Source: CAYTPI01 sp964439625
Lineage (GTDB): Bacteria; Chloroflexota; Anaerolineae; Aggregatilineales; UBA3940
Reading direction: 5' to 3'
Assembly: GCA_964439625.1 (NCBI GenBank)
Contig: CAYTPI010000024.1
Coordinates: 1-55,928, forward strand
Length of the DNA stretch: 55,928 nucleotides
Shown here: positions 26,104 to 35,000 of the stretch, one piece after another
Layout: each line of letters starts with the position of its first letter
Numbering within the stretch: position 1 is the first letter of the stretch
The notes under the pieces: generated by a model
Databases searched by the model: none
The model's input: the letters and a program-made list of their open reading frames with translations, nothing else
Told to the model about the DNA's origin: nothing
Program-made: the position numbers and the translations under genes

Positions 26104-27229
26104 TGTTGAACTCCCTCCAGCGGGTACGCAGTTCTTCGGCAAACTCAGACGCCGTGCCCCAGTACACGCGAATATCTTTGCTACCAAAATACTTCGTCAG
26201 GTATTTTTGCTGCATTTTGGCAGCTTGTGAGTCGCCCTCACGCGGGGGCGGGAGCTGCACCGTCACGCTGATGCGCCGCAGGCTTGACTCAGTCGATGTG
26301 ACCAACCCACGGAACAAGACGCGGAAGCTCCAGTCAGCGAGTTTATAACCGATGAACAAAAGCGATGTCCCAGACAAAGCACGCTGAATTCGAAGCGGCA
26401 GGATATCGCGATCATTGGAGACATTGACCAAAAAGTCCAGATAATCATCCTCTGTCAACACCAACGATTCGGGTTGATCCGTTTGTCCGTGCAAATGAAA
26501 AACAGTCGGGTTTTCAACATCTGGTTCGTACCCTGTGAAAATATCGGGGTTCTCTTTCAGAAGTTTGTTCCAACGGCAGATATCACGGCGGGGCTGCTTG
26601 CCCTGCGCCTTGAGCGCTTCAACCATAAAGTTATCATAGTTGGTCGTCAGGTAGATTGGCAGCGGGAGTTCCGCCAGCATGCCATGTGGCTGGTTGGGTT
26701 GTGTGAAGTCTGGCAGTTTGACATCGTCAAACCATTGATCCAGTATCTCGTCTTTGGGGAACATCGCGTCGTATTCAATGGCAAGGAACTGGGCCACCCG
26801 CGCTAGGTCACTTTTGTCCTCTAGGGGGTAATTAAATTCTTCCGCCCACGACTTTGCGATTTCGCCGCCCAATGGCAAGTGCCCAAAACTAGCCCCTGCA
26901 CCGAGGAAAGGCGTGCATTTCCCAGCTCGGATACGCCGCATGAGCAGTTTCCAATCGCGATTCGTCAGCGACGAAAACTCACCTGTTTCAAAAGTGCCAG
27001 TTGCTGTCCGCGCACGCGGTTTAGACGTGGGTGCATCCGCATTGTACGACTGTTCGGTTTCACCTTTGTCTGATGGTGCCTCTGTCTTACTTGCCTTTGC
27101 ATCTTTCGCGCCCACATCTGCTTGTCGTTTGACACTTTCGTTTATCTCTTTTGGTACAGAGGAAGATGTGGTAGCTTCTTCGCCAGCCTTTTGCTCAGGG
27201 TTGTCCCCTGAGGATGGTTTGGTGGTCAT
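26093..27229 (-). CDS. SIR2-like domain protein (putative NADase effector) coupled to the nSTAND gene
   Basis: A 378-residue protein. Residues 1-90 are low-complexity, rich in Ser, Glu and Lys, and probably disordered. The rest is a SIR2_2-type Rossmann domain with FLGAGASFG (about residue 110), YLTTNYDNF (about 198) and VFHLHGQTD (His about 245), plus LFIGYKLADWSFR near the end. SIR2 domains of this group hydrolyse NAD in several phage-defence systems (family knowledge). Activity here is inferred from the retained motifs. ATG 27229 follows AGGTGA by 5-6 nt. The gene is first in a two-gene operon with the nSTAND gene. Confidence 0.85.
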   Translation of the reverse strand: MTTKPSSGDNPEQKAGEEATTSSSVPKEINESVKRQADVGAKDAKASKTEAPSDKGETEQSYNADAPTSKPRARTATGTFETGEFSSLTNRDWKLLMRRIRAGKCTPFLGAGASFGHLPLGGEIAKSWAEEFNYPLEDKSDLARVAQFLAIEYDAMFPKDEILDQWFDDVKLPDFTQPNQPHGMLAELPLPIYLTTNYDNFMVEALKAQGKQPRRDICRWNKLLKENPDIFTGYEPDVENPTVFHLHGQTDQPESLVLTEDDYLDFLVNVSNDRDILPLRIQRALSGTSLLFIGYKLADWSFRVLFRGLVTSTESSLRRISVTVQLPPPREGDSQAAKMQQKYLTKYFGSKDIRVYWGTASEFAEELRTRWREFNNGG

Positions 27230-27421
27230 TGACTTCACCTTTATCCTAGATAGTTCAAGCAGCGCACCGCAGTCTGCGGGCCTACAAAATTGTAATTGAG
27301 CACCAACCGACAGTTTACCGAAGCGATGCCATTGACGCTATAGTGCCGCTATCGGCTAAAGAAACTTTCGCTTATAATTTTGGCAGTTGAGCAACAGGGG
27401 CCGACTGAACCGGAGCACCGT

Positions 27422-28864
27422 ATGAACCCGGACGACATTCCACAATTTGAGAATGACCCAGATGAGGATCTCTCGCTGGAAGAACTCCTCATGCAGCTAG
27501 CCGCTGAGCACAGTGGTCAAGCACTTAAAAGAGCGTTAAAGGATCATATCGAACAAGAACCAGACACCTCTGTAATAGAGGTGTCGGAAGAGGCTATTGA
27601 AGCTGTTCTCAAAGAGATTGCCACTGAGACAACCTCAGAGCTACCAGTGCGGCCCCCGCCTCCGACACCCATCACACAACCAACACCCACACAACCAGAG
27701 CAGTTCCCAAAGCCATTGTCTGCACTGCTTGACGCCCAACTTATCGCAGAGGCAGAACTCGAACTACCCTCACAAGAGACAATCCGCGCCCCTGTAGCCA
27801 TTCCACGCAGCAAAACCGTCAACGCACGCCGTGGGACGCTCGCTATTCTGGCTGGCATATTAGGTATCTTATTGATCATCGCTGGTGCTACTGCTCTGAT
27901 CTCAATCATTATCAATAACCTGAACGTACTCGACTGGTCATTGGCAGATGCAGCCGAACAGCAAGAAGCTCTCCCCTTGCGAACCGAAACCCCACAACCT
28001 GATGTGACACCCCCCTCAGAGAAGCCAGAAGACTCAGAACCCACGCTAGCATCAACACCCATCATTGACGCTGGGCCACAGGCAGGCGACCAGGTCGATC
28101 AAGATGGCACACTGATGCTGTTCATTCCAGAGAGTAGATTTCCGATGGGCAGTGCGGCTACCGCAGCCGAGCAGCCCATTCATGACGTTGACCTTGATGC
28201 ATACTACATCGATGTGTTTGAAGTGACCAACACAGCATGGGCAGGCTGTGTTGAATCCGGGGTCTGCGATCTACCGGGGTCAACGTTTGGGTATGACGAT
28301 CAACCATACTACAGCGACCCCGAATTTGAGGAGTACCCCGTTGCTTACGTCAATTGGAGCGCAGCACAAGAGTATTGTGCATGGCGTGGCACACGCCTAC
28401 CCACAGAGGCCGAGTGGGAGTTAGCCGCCCGCTTCGACCCAGATGACCAATCCGTGAGTGCCTATCCATGGGGCGACAGCCCCCAACGTGGCAATCTGAA
28501 CTACTGCGATGCAAGCTGTCTGCTTGATATTGAGCAACTCCGTGATCCGACCTTCGATGACGGCTACCCACAGATGTCACCGGTGGGTGCATTTGAGCGT
28601 GACGTATCAGCATTGGGCGTGCTAGATATGGGGGGCAATATGGTTGAGTGGGTCAATGATTGGTTTGCGGACGATTACTATGCTGACTCACCAGCCCAAA
28701 ACCCGACTGGCCCGAATACAGGTACTTTGCGTACCGTCCGTGGGGGTGGCTGGAGCCTTCCGGTTGAGTTTGCTCGTGCAACCCGTAGAGCTGGTTTCGA
28801 CCCGGCAACCCAAGCAGCAGGCATCGGGTTCCGTTGTGCCGTCGGTGCGGATGTGCTGAACTAG
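27422..28864 (+). CDS. Membrane-anchored formylglycine-generating-enzyme-like (FGE-sulfatase) protein
   Basis: A 480-residue protein. The N-terminal 125 residues are acidic and Pro-rich. A membrane helix follows (GTLAILAGILGILLIIAGAT in outline, about 140-165), then a linker and an FGE/SUMF1 domain from about residue 230. That domain shows FPMGSAATAAEQPIHDVDL, YYIDVFEVTNTAW, AAQEYCAWRGTRLPTEAEWE, YPWGDSP, GVLDMGGNMVEWVNDW and the ending RTVRGGGWS ... AGIGFRCAV. Many FGE-fold proteins are not sulfatase activators, and no sulfatase is nearby. ATG 27422 follows GGAG by 6 nt. It is transcribed divergently from the SIR2/nSTAND operon across about 190 bp, so the two may share regulation. Confidence 0.88.
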   Translation: MNPDDIPQFENDPDEDLSLEELLMQLAAEHSGQALKRALKDHIEQEPDTSVIEVSEEAIEAVLKEIATETTSELPVRPPPPTPITQPTPTQPEQFPKPLSALLDAQLIAEAELELPSQETIRAPVAIPRSKTVNARRGTLAILAGILGILLIIAGATALISIIINNLNVLDWSLADAAEQQEALPLRTETPQPDVTPPSEKPEDSEPTLASTPIIDAGPQAGDQVDQDGTLMLFIPESRFPMGSAATAAEQPIHDVDLDAYYIDVFEVTNTAWAGCVESGVCDLPGSTFGYDDQPYYSDPEFEEYPVAYVNWSAAQEYCAWRGTRLPTEAEWELAARFDPDDQSVSAYPWGDSPQRGNLNYCDASCLLDIEQLRDPTFDDGYPQMSPVGAFERDVSALGVLDMGGNMVEWVNDWFADDYYADSPAQNPTGPNTGTLRTVRGGGWSLPVEFARATRRAGFDPATQAAGIGFRCAVGADVLN

Positions 28865-29865
28865 CGAGCTAAGCGCGTCACGAACATTTCGAGCGCCAGC
28901 TTTGAATCGATTTTACCTGTTTTAATCTCAACGTCCTGCTCTGATAGATGGATATAGATGCGCTCGAGCTGTTCGAGTTTGTAATGTCTCATTTGACCAC
29001 TCAACTTTCGCACCACAAAGCCTCGCATACCAAGCGCATTCGCAGCACCACCTTGGGTGCCGCCACTATCCATATACTCACGCAGTTCAATCAGTAGGCG
29101 GTATTGGCGGGCAATCATTGAGAGGATGTAGAGCGGCTCTTGCTTCTGGTCTTCAAGCAAGTTCTCTAACAGGCTAAGGGCTACTCTTCCATTACGCTGC
29201 CCGATTGAATCGACAAGATTAAAGATGCTGGCCTCAGCTGTATAGGGGGTGAGTGCATCGACATCCTCCCTTGAGATGGCTCGATCACCTGCATAGGTGC
29301 TCAGCTTCACCAGCTCAGTATCAGCAAGGATGAAGTCTTCACCAATCCGCTCTGCCAACAGATGGGCTGCGTTTCTCTCAATATCGATCTGCTGCCCCTC
29401 GGCCCGTTGCAGAATCCAATCGACGGCATTTTTGGGCAGATCAAAGCTGCGGGCAACACCACGCGGATCGTTCTCAATGATCTTAGCCAGCTTTTTAACC
29501 ACCTTCTTGCGACTGCTCTTGCGCCGCCCGGCAGATTGACTATCGTAGGATTGAGCTTTCAAATCTGTTTCGACAAAGACCACACGAGCCCAACCTGGTA
29601 GGGCTCCTAGCATCTCAGGCAGAGCATCGAGTAAATCCTCGCTGTTTTCACTGGCATTCTCGACCAGCACTAAGCGAAATTCGTTGATGAAAGGCAACGA
29701 CGCCGCAGCCGCTTCAACCTCACCAGCGCGCACATCCTTACCCACCAGCCGCGTTGTGTTGAAATCATCGACATTTAAGCCGTCAATAAAGCTAGCAACA
29801 TGATCGCGGAGAGTCGGTTCGTCTTCACCGTAGAAAAGAAAGGCAATTGGGTCAGAGCTTGCCAT
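28861..29865 (-). CDS. holA: DNA polymerase III delta subunit
   Basis: A clamp-loader subunit that opens the beta clamp during replication. The 334-residue length is normal. The N-terminal P-loop-like fold opens with IAFLFYGEDEPTLRDHVASF, followed by AAAASLPFINEFRLVLVENA and WARVVFVET. The middle domain has DLPKNAVDWILQRAEG, and the C-terminal domain has the family hallmark EASIFNLVDSIGQRNGRVAL, LYILSMIARQYRLLIELREY and EQDVEIKTGKID near the end. The start at 29865 lies one base after the HAD gene stop. Third gene of the NUDIX-HAD-holA operon. Confidence 0.9.
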   Translation of the reverse strand: MASSDPIAFLFYGEDEPTLRDHVASFIDGLNVDDFNTTRLVGKDVRAGEVEAAAASLPFINEFRLVLVENASENSEDLLDALPEMLGALPGWARVVFVETDLKAQSYDSQSAGRRKSSRKKVVKKLAKIIENDPRGVARSFDLPKNAVDWILQRAEGQQIDIERNAAHLLAERIGEDFILADTELVKLSTYAGDRAISREDVDALTPYTAEASIFNLVDSIGQRNGRVALSLLENLLEDQKQEPLYILSMIARQYRLLIELREYMDSGGTQGGAANALGMRGFVVRKLSGQMRHYKLEQLERIYIHLSEQDVEIKTGKIDSKLALEMFVTRLAR

Positions 29866-29866
29866 G

Positions 29867-30622
29867 CTAGTTGCGCCACCCTGGGTACCATAGATCGAGC
29901 ACATCTAGCAATTGGGTCATACGATCAATGATGGCATTCGGGCGAATTTCGTCGCTGGATGTCGCTTCAGGGTCCCGTCGTACCCAGACGGCGCGCATCC
30001 CAGCGCTGTGGGCCCCACCGACGTCATCATGCAGGCGGTCGCCGACGTATAAAGCCTCATCCGGCTGAACGGATAGGGCTTCCATTGTCGCTTGGAAGGG
30101 ACGCGGGTGGGGCTTTAGGACCCCAATATCGCCAGCCGTCTTACGCACGTCAAAATAGTCAATGAGACCGTAAGCCTCTAGCTCGCGGTCGCGCATTTTG
30201 ATCGATTGGGCTGCATTCGTCAGCATGCCAAGCTGCACACCGTGCTCACGTAAGATACGCAGCACCTCAGGCACATCCGGGTAAACGACGACGCCCTCCA
30301 CCGGGCCCCACGCAAACAGGTCTGCGGCCTCTTCGTGCGTGCACTGCTCCGGTGCAATCTGGAGTTGTGTCAGCAGCCGCTTGAGGATATCATTCTGCCG
30401 AGGGGATACCCAATCGGGGGGGGCAACGCGATCCCACGCACTTTGCACTTCGCGAATGTATAACTCTGTGAAGCGCGGCACGTCCGGCACAGTCGCGCCG
30501 CGTGCTTGTAGATGTTGGTGGATAGGCGTTAAATGGAGCAAACTTAATTCTTGCCAGGTGGTTGTACGCCCTGCCCAATTAATTAGCGTGTCGTCCATAT
30601 CAAAGATAACGGCTCGTAACAC
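29867..30622 (-). CDS. HAD-superfamily hydrolase
   Basis: A 251-residue cytosolic phosphatase of the phosphoglycolate phosphatase-like group. Motif I is VIFDMDDTLINW (nucleophile Asp at residue 8), motif II is LGMLTNAAQ, the motif III Lys is in IGVLKPHPRPF, and motif IV is ALYVGDRLHDDVGGA. All core residues are present. A helical cap lies between motifs I and II. The GTG start abuts the NUDIX stop. The substrate is not predictable; pairing with a NUDIX hydrolase suggests nucleotide or metabolite clean-up (inference). Confidence 0.9.
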   Translation of the reverse strand: MLRAVIFDMDDTLINWAGRTTTWQELSLLHLTPIHQHLQARGATVPDVPRFTELYIREVQSAWDRVAPPDWVSPRQNDILKRLLTQLQIAPEQCTHEEAADLFAWGPVEGVVVYPDVPEVLRILREHGVQLGMLTNAAQSIKMRDRELEAYGLIDYFDVRKTAGDIGVLKPHPRPFQATMEALSVQPDEALYVGDRLHDDVGGAHSAGMRAVWVRRDPEATSSDEIRPNAIIDRMTQLLDVLDLWYPGWRN

Positions 30623-31174
30623 TTATTTATTCCTCTCAAGGTACCGTAACGTTCTTAAAATAGCGCTGATCGATAAGGCATCGACCATTTCGCCTGTGTC
30701 AATCATGATCAAGACGGTAGCCAACGGCAGCGTGTGGATATGCATAATCTCTGTGACTTCGTGGTCAGGTTGACCCATGGAGATATCCTGTGCTAAATAG
30801 ACAGAGGTCAGCTCATCAGCGACACCTGTCATCGGATAGTAATCACACACATGCTCCCAAAGATTGGCTTCGCCACCTGTTTCCTCTCGGAATTCCTTTT
30901 TGGCTGTCTCAATCGAGGTATCGCCTACTTCAACACTGCCCGCGATGATCTCCCACGACCAACGTTTGATCGGGTAACGGTAGACGTGCACCATCACAAT
31001 GTGTTGCAGGTTTGGTAAGGCGACAACAAACACCGACGGCGGGCGCTGAATCACGTTGTATTGACCGTTTACACCACCCGGTAGGCGCAGCGCGTCTTGC
31101 CGGACACTGTACCACGGGCATTCGAACACGACCTCAGATGACAGCGTCTCAATTGGGTTCTCTGTGACTGGCAC
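30623..31174 (-). CDS. NUDIX hydrolase, ADP-ribose pyrophosphatase-like
   Basis: A 183-residue enzyme expected to cleave nucleoside diphosphates linked to another moiety. The NUDIX box is GSVEVGDTSIETAKKEFREE followed by TGGE. The metal-binding REE core is intact, but the first conserved Glu is Asp and the conserved Arg before EF is Lys. IAGSVEVGD and the later YYPMTGVADELTSVYLAQD match ADP-ribose pyrophosphatases. The GTG start follows AAGGAG by 9 nt. First gene of a three-gene operon. Confidence 0.88.
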   Translation of the reverse strand: MPVTENPIETLSSEVVFECPWYSVRQDALRLPGGVNGQYNVIQRPPSVFVVALPNLQHIVMVHVYRYPIKRWSWEIIAGSVEVGDTSIETAKKEFREETGGEANLWEHVCDYYPMTGVADELTSVYLAQDISMGQPDHEVTEIMHIHTLPLATVLIMIDTGEMVDALSISAILRTLRYLERNK

Positions 31175-31320
31175 GCGTGGTTTCTCCTTGATGATGGAGC
31201 GATTCTAGCACGCAATAGAAAGCAGCACGAAGTGACCTATCCGCACGGGTATGGTATCCTTTTGCTTCCTGTCATCTACAGCATCCATGCAACGCTCACA
31301 TAGATGAAAAGGCACCACAC

Positions 31321-32034
31321 ATGCCAGATGTTGACATCGAACAGAAGAACAAGGAATATGGCCCGATCAGCCAGGTATTAGCAAAGACCTACGGCTACCC
31401 AGAGTGGCGGCCCAGTATGCCGCCGGTTGACGAAATGGTCAGTACGATTCTGTCACAGAACACCAACGACACCAACCGCGACCGGGGCTTTATGGCTCTC
31501 AAGGAGCGCTTCCCGACTTGGGAAGACGTCCGTGATGCACCCCCAAAAGAGGTCATCAACGCTATTCGACCCGCCGGGCTTGCCAACCAGAAAGGGCCGC
31601 GCATTCAGAGCGCGCTGGAGCACCTCACAGAGACACAGGGCGAGATTACGCTCGAGTTCATGCGAGACATGAACGTTGATGACGCTAAGGCATGGTTAAC
31701 ATCAATCAAAGGAATTGGGCCAAAAACCGCCGCGATTATCCTGTTATTTGCGATGGGCAAACCGGCCTTCCCAGTGGACACGCATGTGCATCGCGTTTCG
31801 ATGCGCCTCGGCTTGATCAATAATAAGACCTCTGCTGATAAAGCCCACGATATTCTAGAGGAGATCGTACCGGAAAAGGACTTCTACCCGTTTCACCTCC
31901 AGATGATCCAACATGGGCGTCAGATTTGCCATGCGCGCAGCCCAGAATGTGGACGCTGTCCGCTGCAAGAGTTCTGCGCCTATTTCAATGCGTTAAGTGA
32001 CGAAGAGAAAGCGGAGAAACTCGCTGCGACTTAG
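31321..32034 (+). CDS. nth: Endonuclease III-like DNA glycosylase (HhH-GPD, 4Fe-4S)
   Basis: Removes damaged bases and cleaves AP sites in base-excision repair. The 237-residue protein has the helix-hairpin-helix SIKGIGPKTAAIIL with the catalytic Lys, the catalytic Asp in FPVDTHVHRVSMRL, and a C-terminal iron-sulfur loop C-x6-C-x2-C-x5-C (QICHARSPECGRCPLQEFCA). All key residues are kept. The gene symbol is by family; assignment to a particular Nth subgroup is not certain. Its last 38 bases overlap the next gene in another frame. Confidence 0.9.
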   Translation: MPDVDIEQKNKEYGPISQVLAKTYGYPEWRPSMPPVDEMVSTILSQNTNDTNRDRGFMALKERFPTWEDVRDAPPKEVINAIRPAGLANQKGPRIQSALEHLTETQGEITLEFMRDMNVDDAKAWLTSIKGIGPKTAAIILLFAMGKPAFPVDTHVHRVSMRLGLINNKTSADKAHDILEEIVPEKDFYPFHLQMIQHGRQICHARSPECGRCPLQEFCAYFNALSDEEKAEKLAAT

Positions 32035-35000
32035 TAACCATAGAGGCCAACGTTGGCTGTCGCGGACATTGGCTGCGGCCCTCACACTGACGGCGTCAGG
32101 GGTATTGGCGGTAGCCACACAAGCGCAAGAAGCGCCACTGCCAACTGACCCCAGCATCCCCGCTGACTCACAACGTATCCGCATTCTTGAAGACAGCGGC
32201 GGCCCTGTCACAACGGCACTGCCCCTCAATGATGGAACGGCCCTGATTGCTGAGGGTGATGCGCTACTGCGCGCCAACATCACCGGGCAAACTGTGACCA
32301 TCTTGAGCCGCCAGCCATTAGGTTACGGCACAATTATTGATCTGGCACAGCCAACCCCAACCACTGTTCTGGCTCTGACGGAGCAAGCGATTGTTTCGCT
32401 GCAATTGACTCGTCAAGATGCACTGCCGGTTGTGGATGTCCTAGAAGGTGGCGGTCAAGCCTTTGACGTAAGATCTGGGGTCGTCACCGTAGCCGCTCGT
32501 TCTGCCGGGGTGCGGTTGATTGCCCTCTCTGATGATGGCTCCCTTCAACGGCTTCAAACGGTTAGCTTAGGGGGCGAAGCGCTTGATGTCGCCATGGACC
32601 CAGTTGGCGGGCAAGTCTATGTGGCTGCCAGTTCAATGGGGGTGGTACCGGTTCAACTAGAGTCCGGGGCTGTAGGTCAACAGCTCTCAGGCATTGATCA
32701 AGCACAATCTGTGACTTTCTCCGGCAACATTCTGACGGTTGCCAGCGGTGAAAAAGTCTACACTGTAGATGTCCAACGCCGAAATATAATCGGCACCTAT
32801 GCCCCCCTGACTAACGGTCGTCGCATTGAGATTGAGGAAGAGTATGCTTACATCGCCGATGCGGCACATGGCCTTAAAATTCTCTGGTTGACTGCTATTG
32901 ATCGCCCTGTACAGACGTTTGGTGAAGTAGACCAATCATTGACGACGTTGACCGTCGAAGATGGCTTTGTCTATGGGGCTGGTGAGAATACCTTTCGCAT
33001 TTATGACGCTCGCAACCGCTTCCGTCCGCTGACGTTGAGCAGCCTGCCCTTATCACATACAGCGACCGACATCGCCATTGGAAATGGACGCGCCTTTGTC
33101 ACCTTAGGGGATGGTGGCGTCGCCGTCATTGATATTACAAACCTCAGCCAACCACGGCAGCTAAAGCGTATCCCGCTAGATGGCCCAGCAGAAGGTGTCT
33201 TGTTCTTTGAAGATCGCGCTTATGTGGCCAGCAGTGCAGGTAGCCTGACGGTGATCTCAGCAGGGGCATTTGGTCAGGAAAGTATCACAGCGACGGCACC
33301 GCTGCCAGCCGCAGGTTACGACATCGGGCGTCGGGGCGATTTTCTCTATATTGCCGCAGGCGAACTGGGGCTGGTTGCCGTCAACATCATCAACCCGAGT
33401 CAGCCCCGGCTGGCAGGCACGCTTGCCGCTGAGACAAATAGCGCCTACACCGCTATGGTGATCGCAGGCAAACGGGCTTACGTCTCTGATGGAGCAGGCT
33501 ACCTCGTCGCTGATGTCAGCTTCCCTGCTAATATGGGGCGGCTGGCACGCATTGACGATCCCAGCCAACACATTGGGGTCAGTGGCATTACGCTCTACTC
33601 GCTGAATGGCGCCACTCTAAACATCTTTGATATCCGCGCCACTGCCGAACCGATGCTGCTGCGTCAGTATGGTGGCATCAACCAGATTGGTCGCTTAACC
33701 ACGCAGGCAAATCGAGTCTTCTTGTCCAACCCCGGCGCTGGGCCGGATGGCATCATTCTAGGGCTGGAGACACCCGACTCCCTATTCGAGACCGATAATT
33801 TCGGGAGTAACGGTGGTACCCAGCAGTTGATCCCAGCGGGCTTCTCGCTCTTAGTCGCCCAAGAGCAAGCTGGTTTCACGGTTCGTGACCTGACTGACGC
33901 AGGATCAACGCAAGTTCGCAGTCGCTATCGTGTCAATGTCAACCTACCCCTAACTGACCCAGACACTATCGCTAGACGGACGGTACGTTCTGGCTCGGTA
34001 ACGGTCGCTGCTTTGGGCGACGCTGGTATCTGGATTCAGAATGTGGATGATGCTGGCTTCCAAGTTGAGCCGCAAGCAACCGTCAATGATGTTGCCCTCG
34101 ACCGCCGCTTCATCTACGCAGCACAGAGCGATGGCCTTACAATCTACGATGCTGGGTCCGGTGTCGCGCTGGTAAGCGTACCCCTACCCGACGCGGCGAC
34201 AGGTGTCGCGCTTGAAGGCAACCAAGCCTACCTATCGCTAAACAATGGTAGCATTGCAGTCGTCGATATTGGCGACCCAACCAGCGGCCTGCAACCATTG
34301 GGCGGCATCAGAACAAATACGGCTGCTTCATTCGCTCGCACCGAACGGGGGCAGTTATTCGCACTGACTGGACAATCTATCGGACGGTTAGCTGTCAGCA
34401 ACCCCGCTGATATTCGCATTTTTAGTCAAGAACGGCTGGGTGATCCAGCCGATGTGATTACGACCGATGGCAATGTGCTCTACACCTACAGCGAAGGCGA
34501 TGATGCCCGTGCTTACCTTGCCAATCAGATCGGTGACAACGCCACCGAGCGAGCGCGTTTTTTCCTTGGTAGCGCTGAAATGCCAGGTCTGTTTGCCACA
34601 GATGACTTCCCGCCCGGTCTACAATTGCTTGTCATTGACGACGTTGCTTTTACATCCTACGGGCCAGAGGGACTCTCCAGTTACATCATTGGGGAGGCGG
34701 GTAACAGTCAGCGCCTCAGTGAACAGCCCGTGTACGGGCTTGCGCGGTCAGACGAGTTGCTGTTTGCCGTTGGCTCAGCATTGACGGTTTACAGCGTCAG
34801 TGAACCGGCAAAACCGCAGCGTTTGGCCTCTGTCCCCCTCGCAGACGCCGGGCAAAATCTATTTGTTGTACCATCTGAAACTGATGATATCACAGTATTC
34901 GTCGGGTCTGCTCAAGGCATTCGGTTGTTCAATTGGGATGGCACTACCTTCCGCGCCATTAGCGAATTAAGCACAGAAAGCCCCGTCGAGAAAGCCATTC

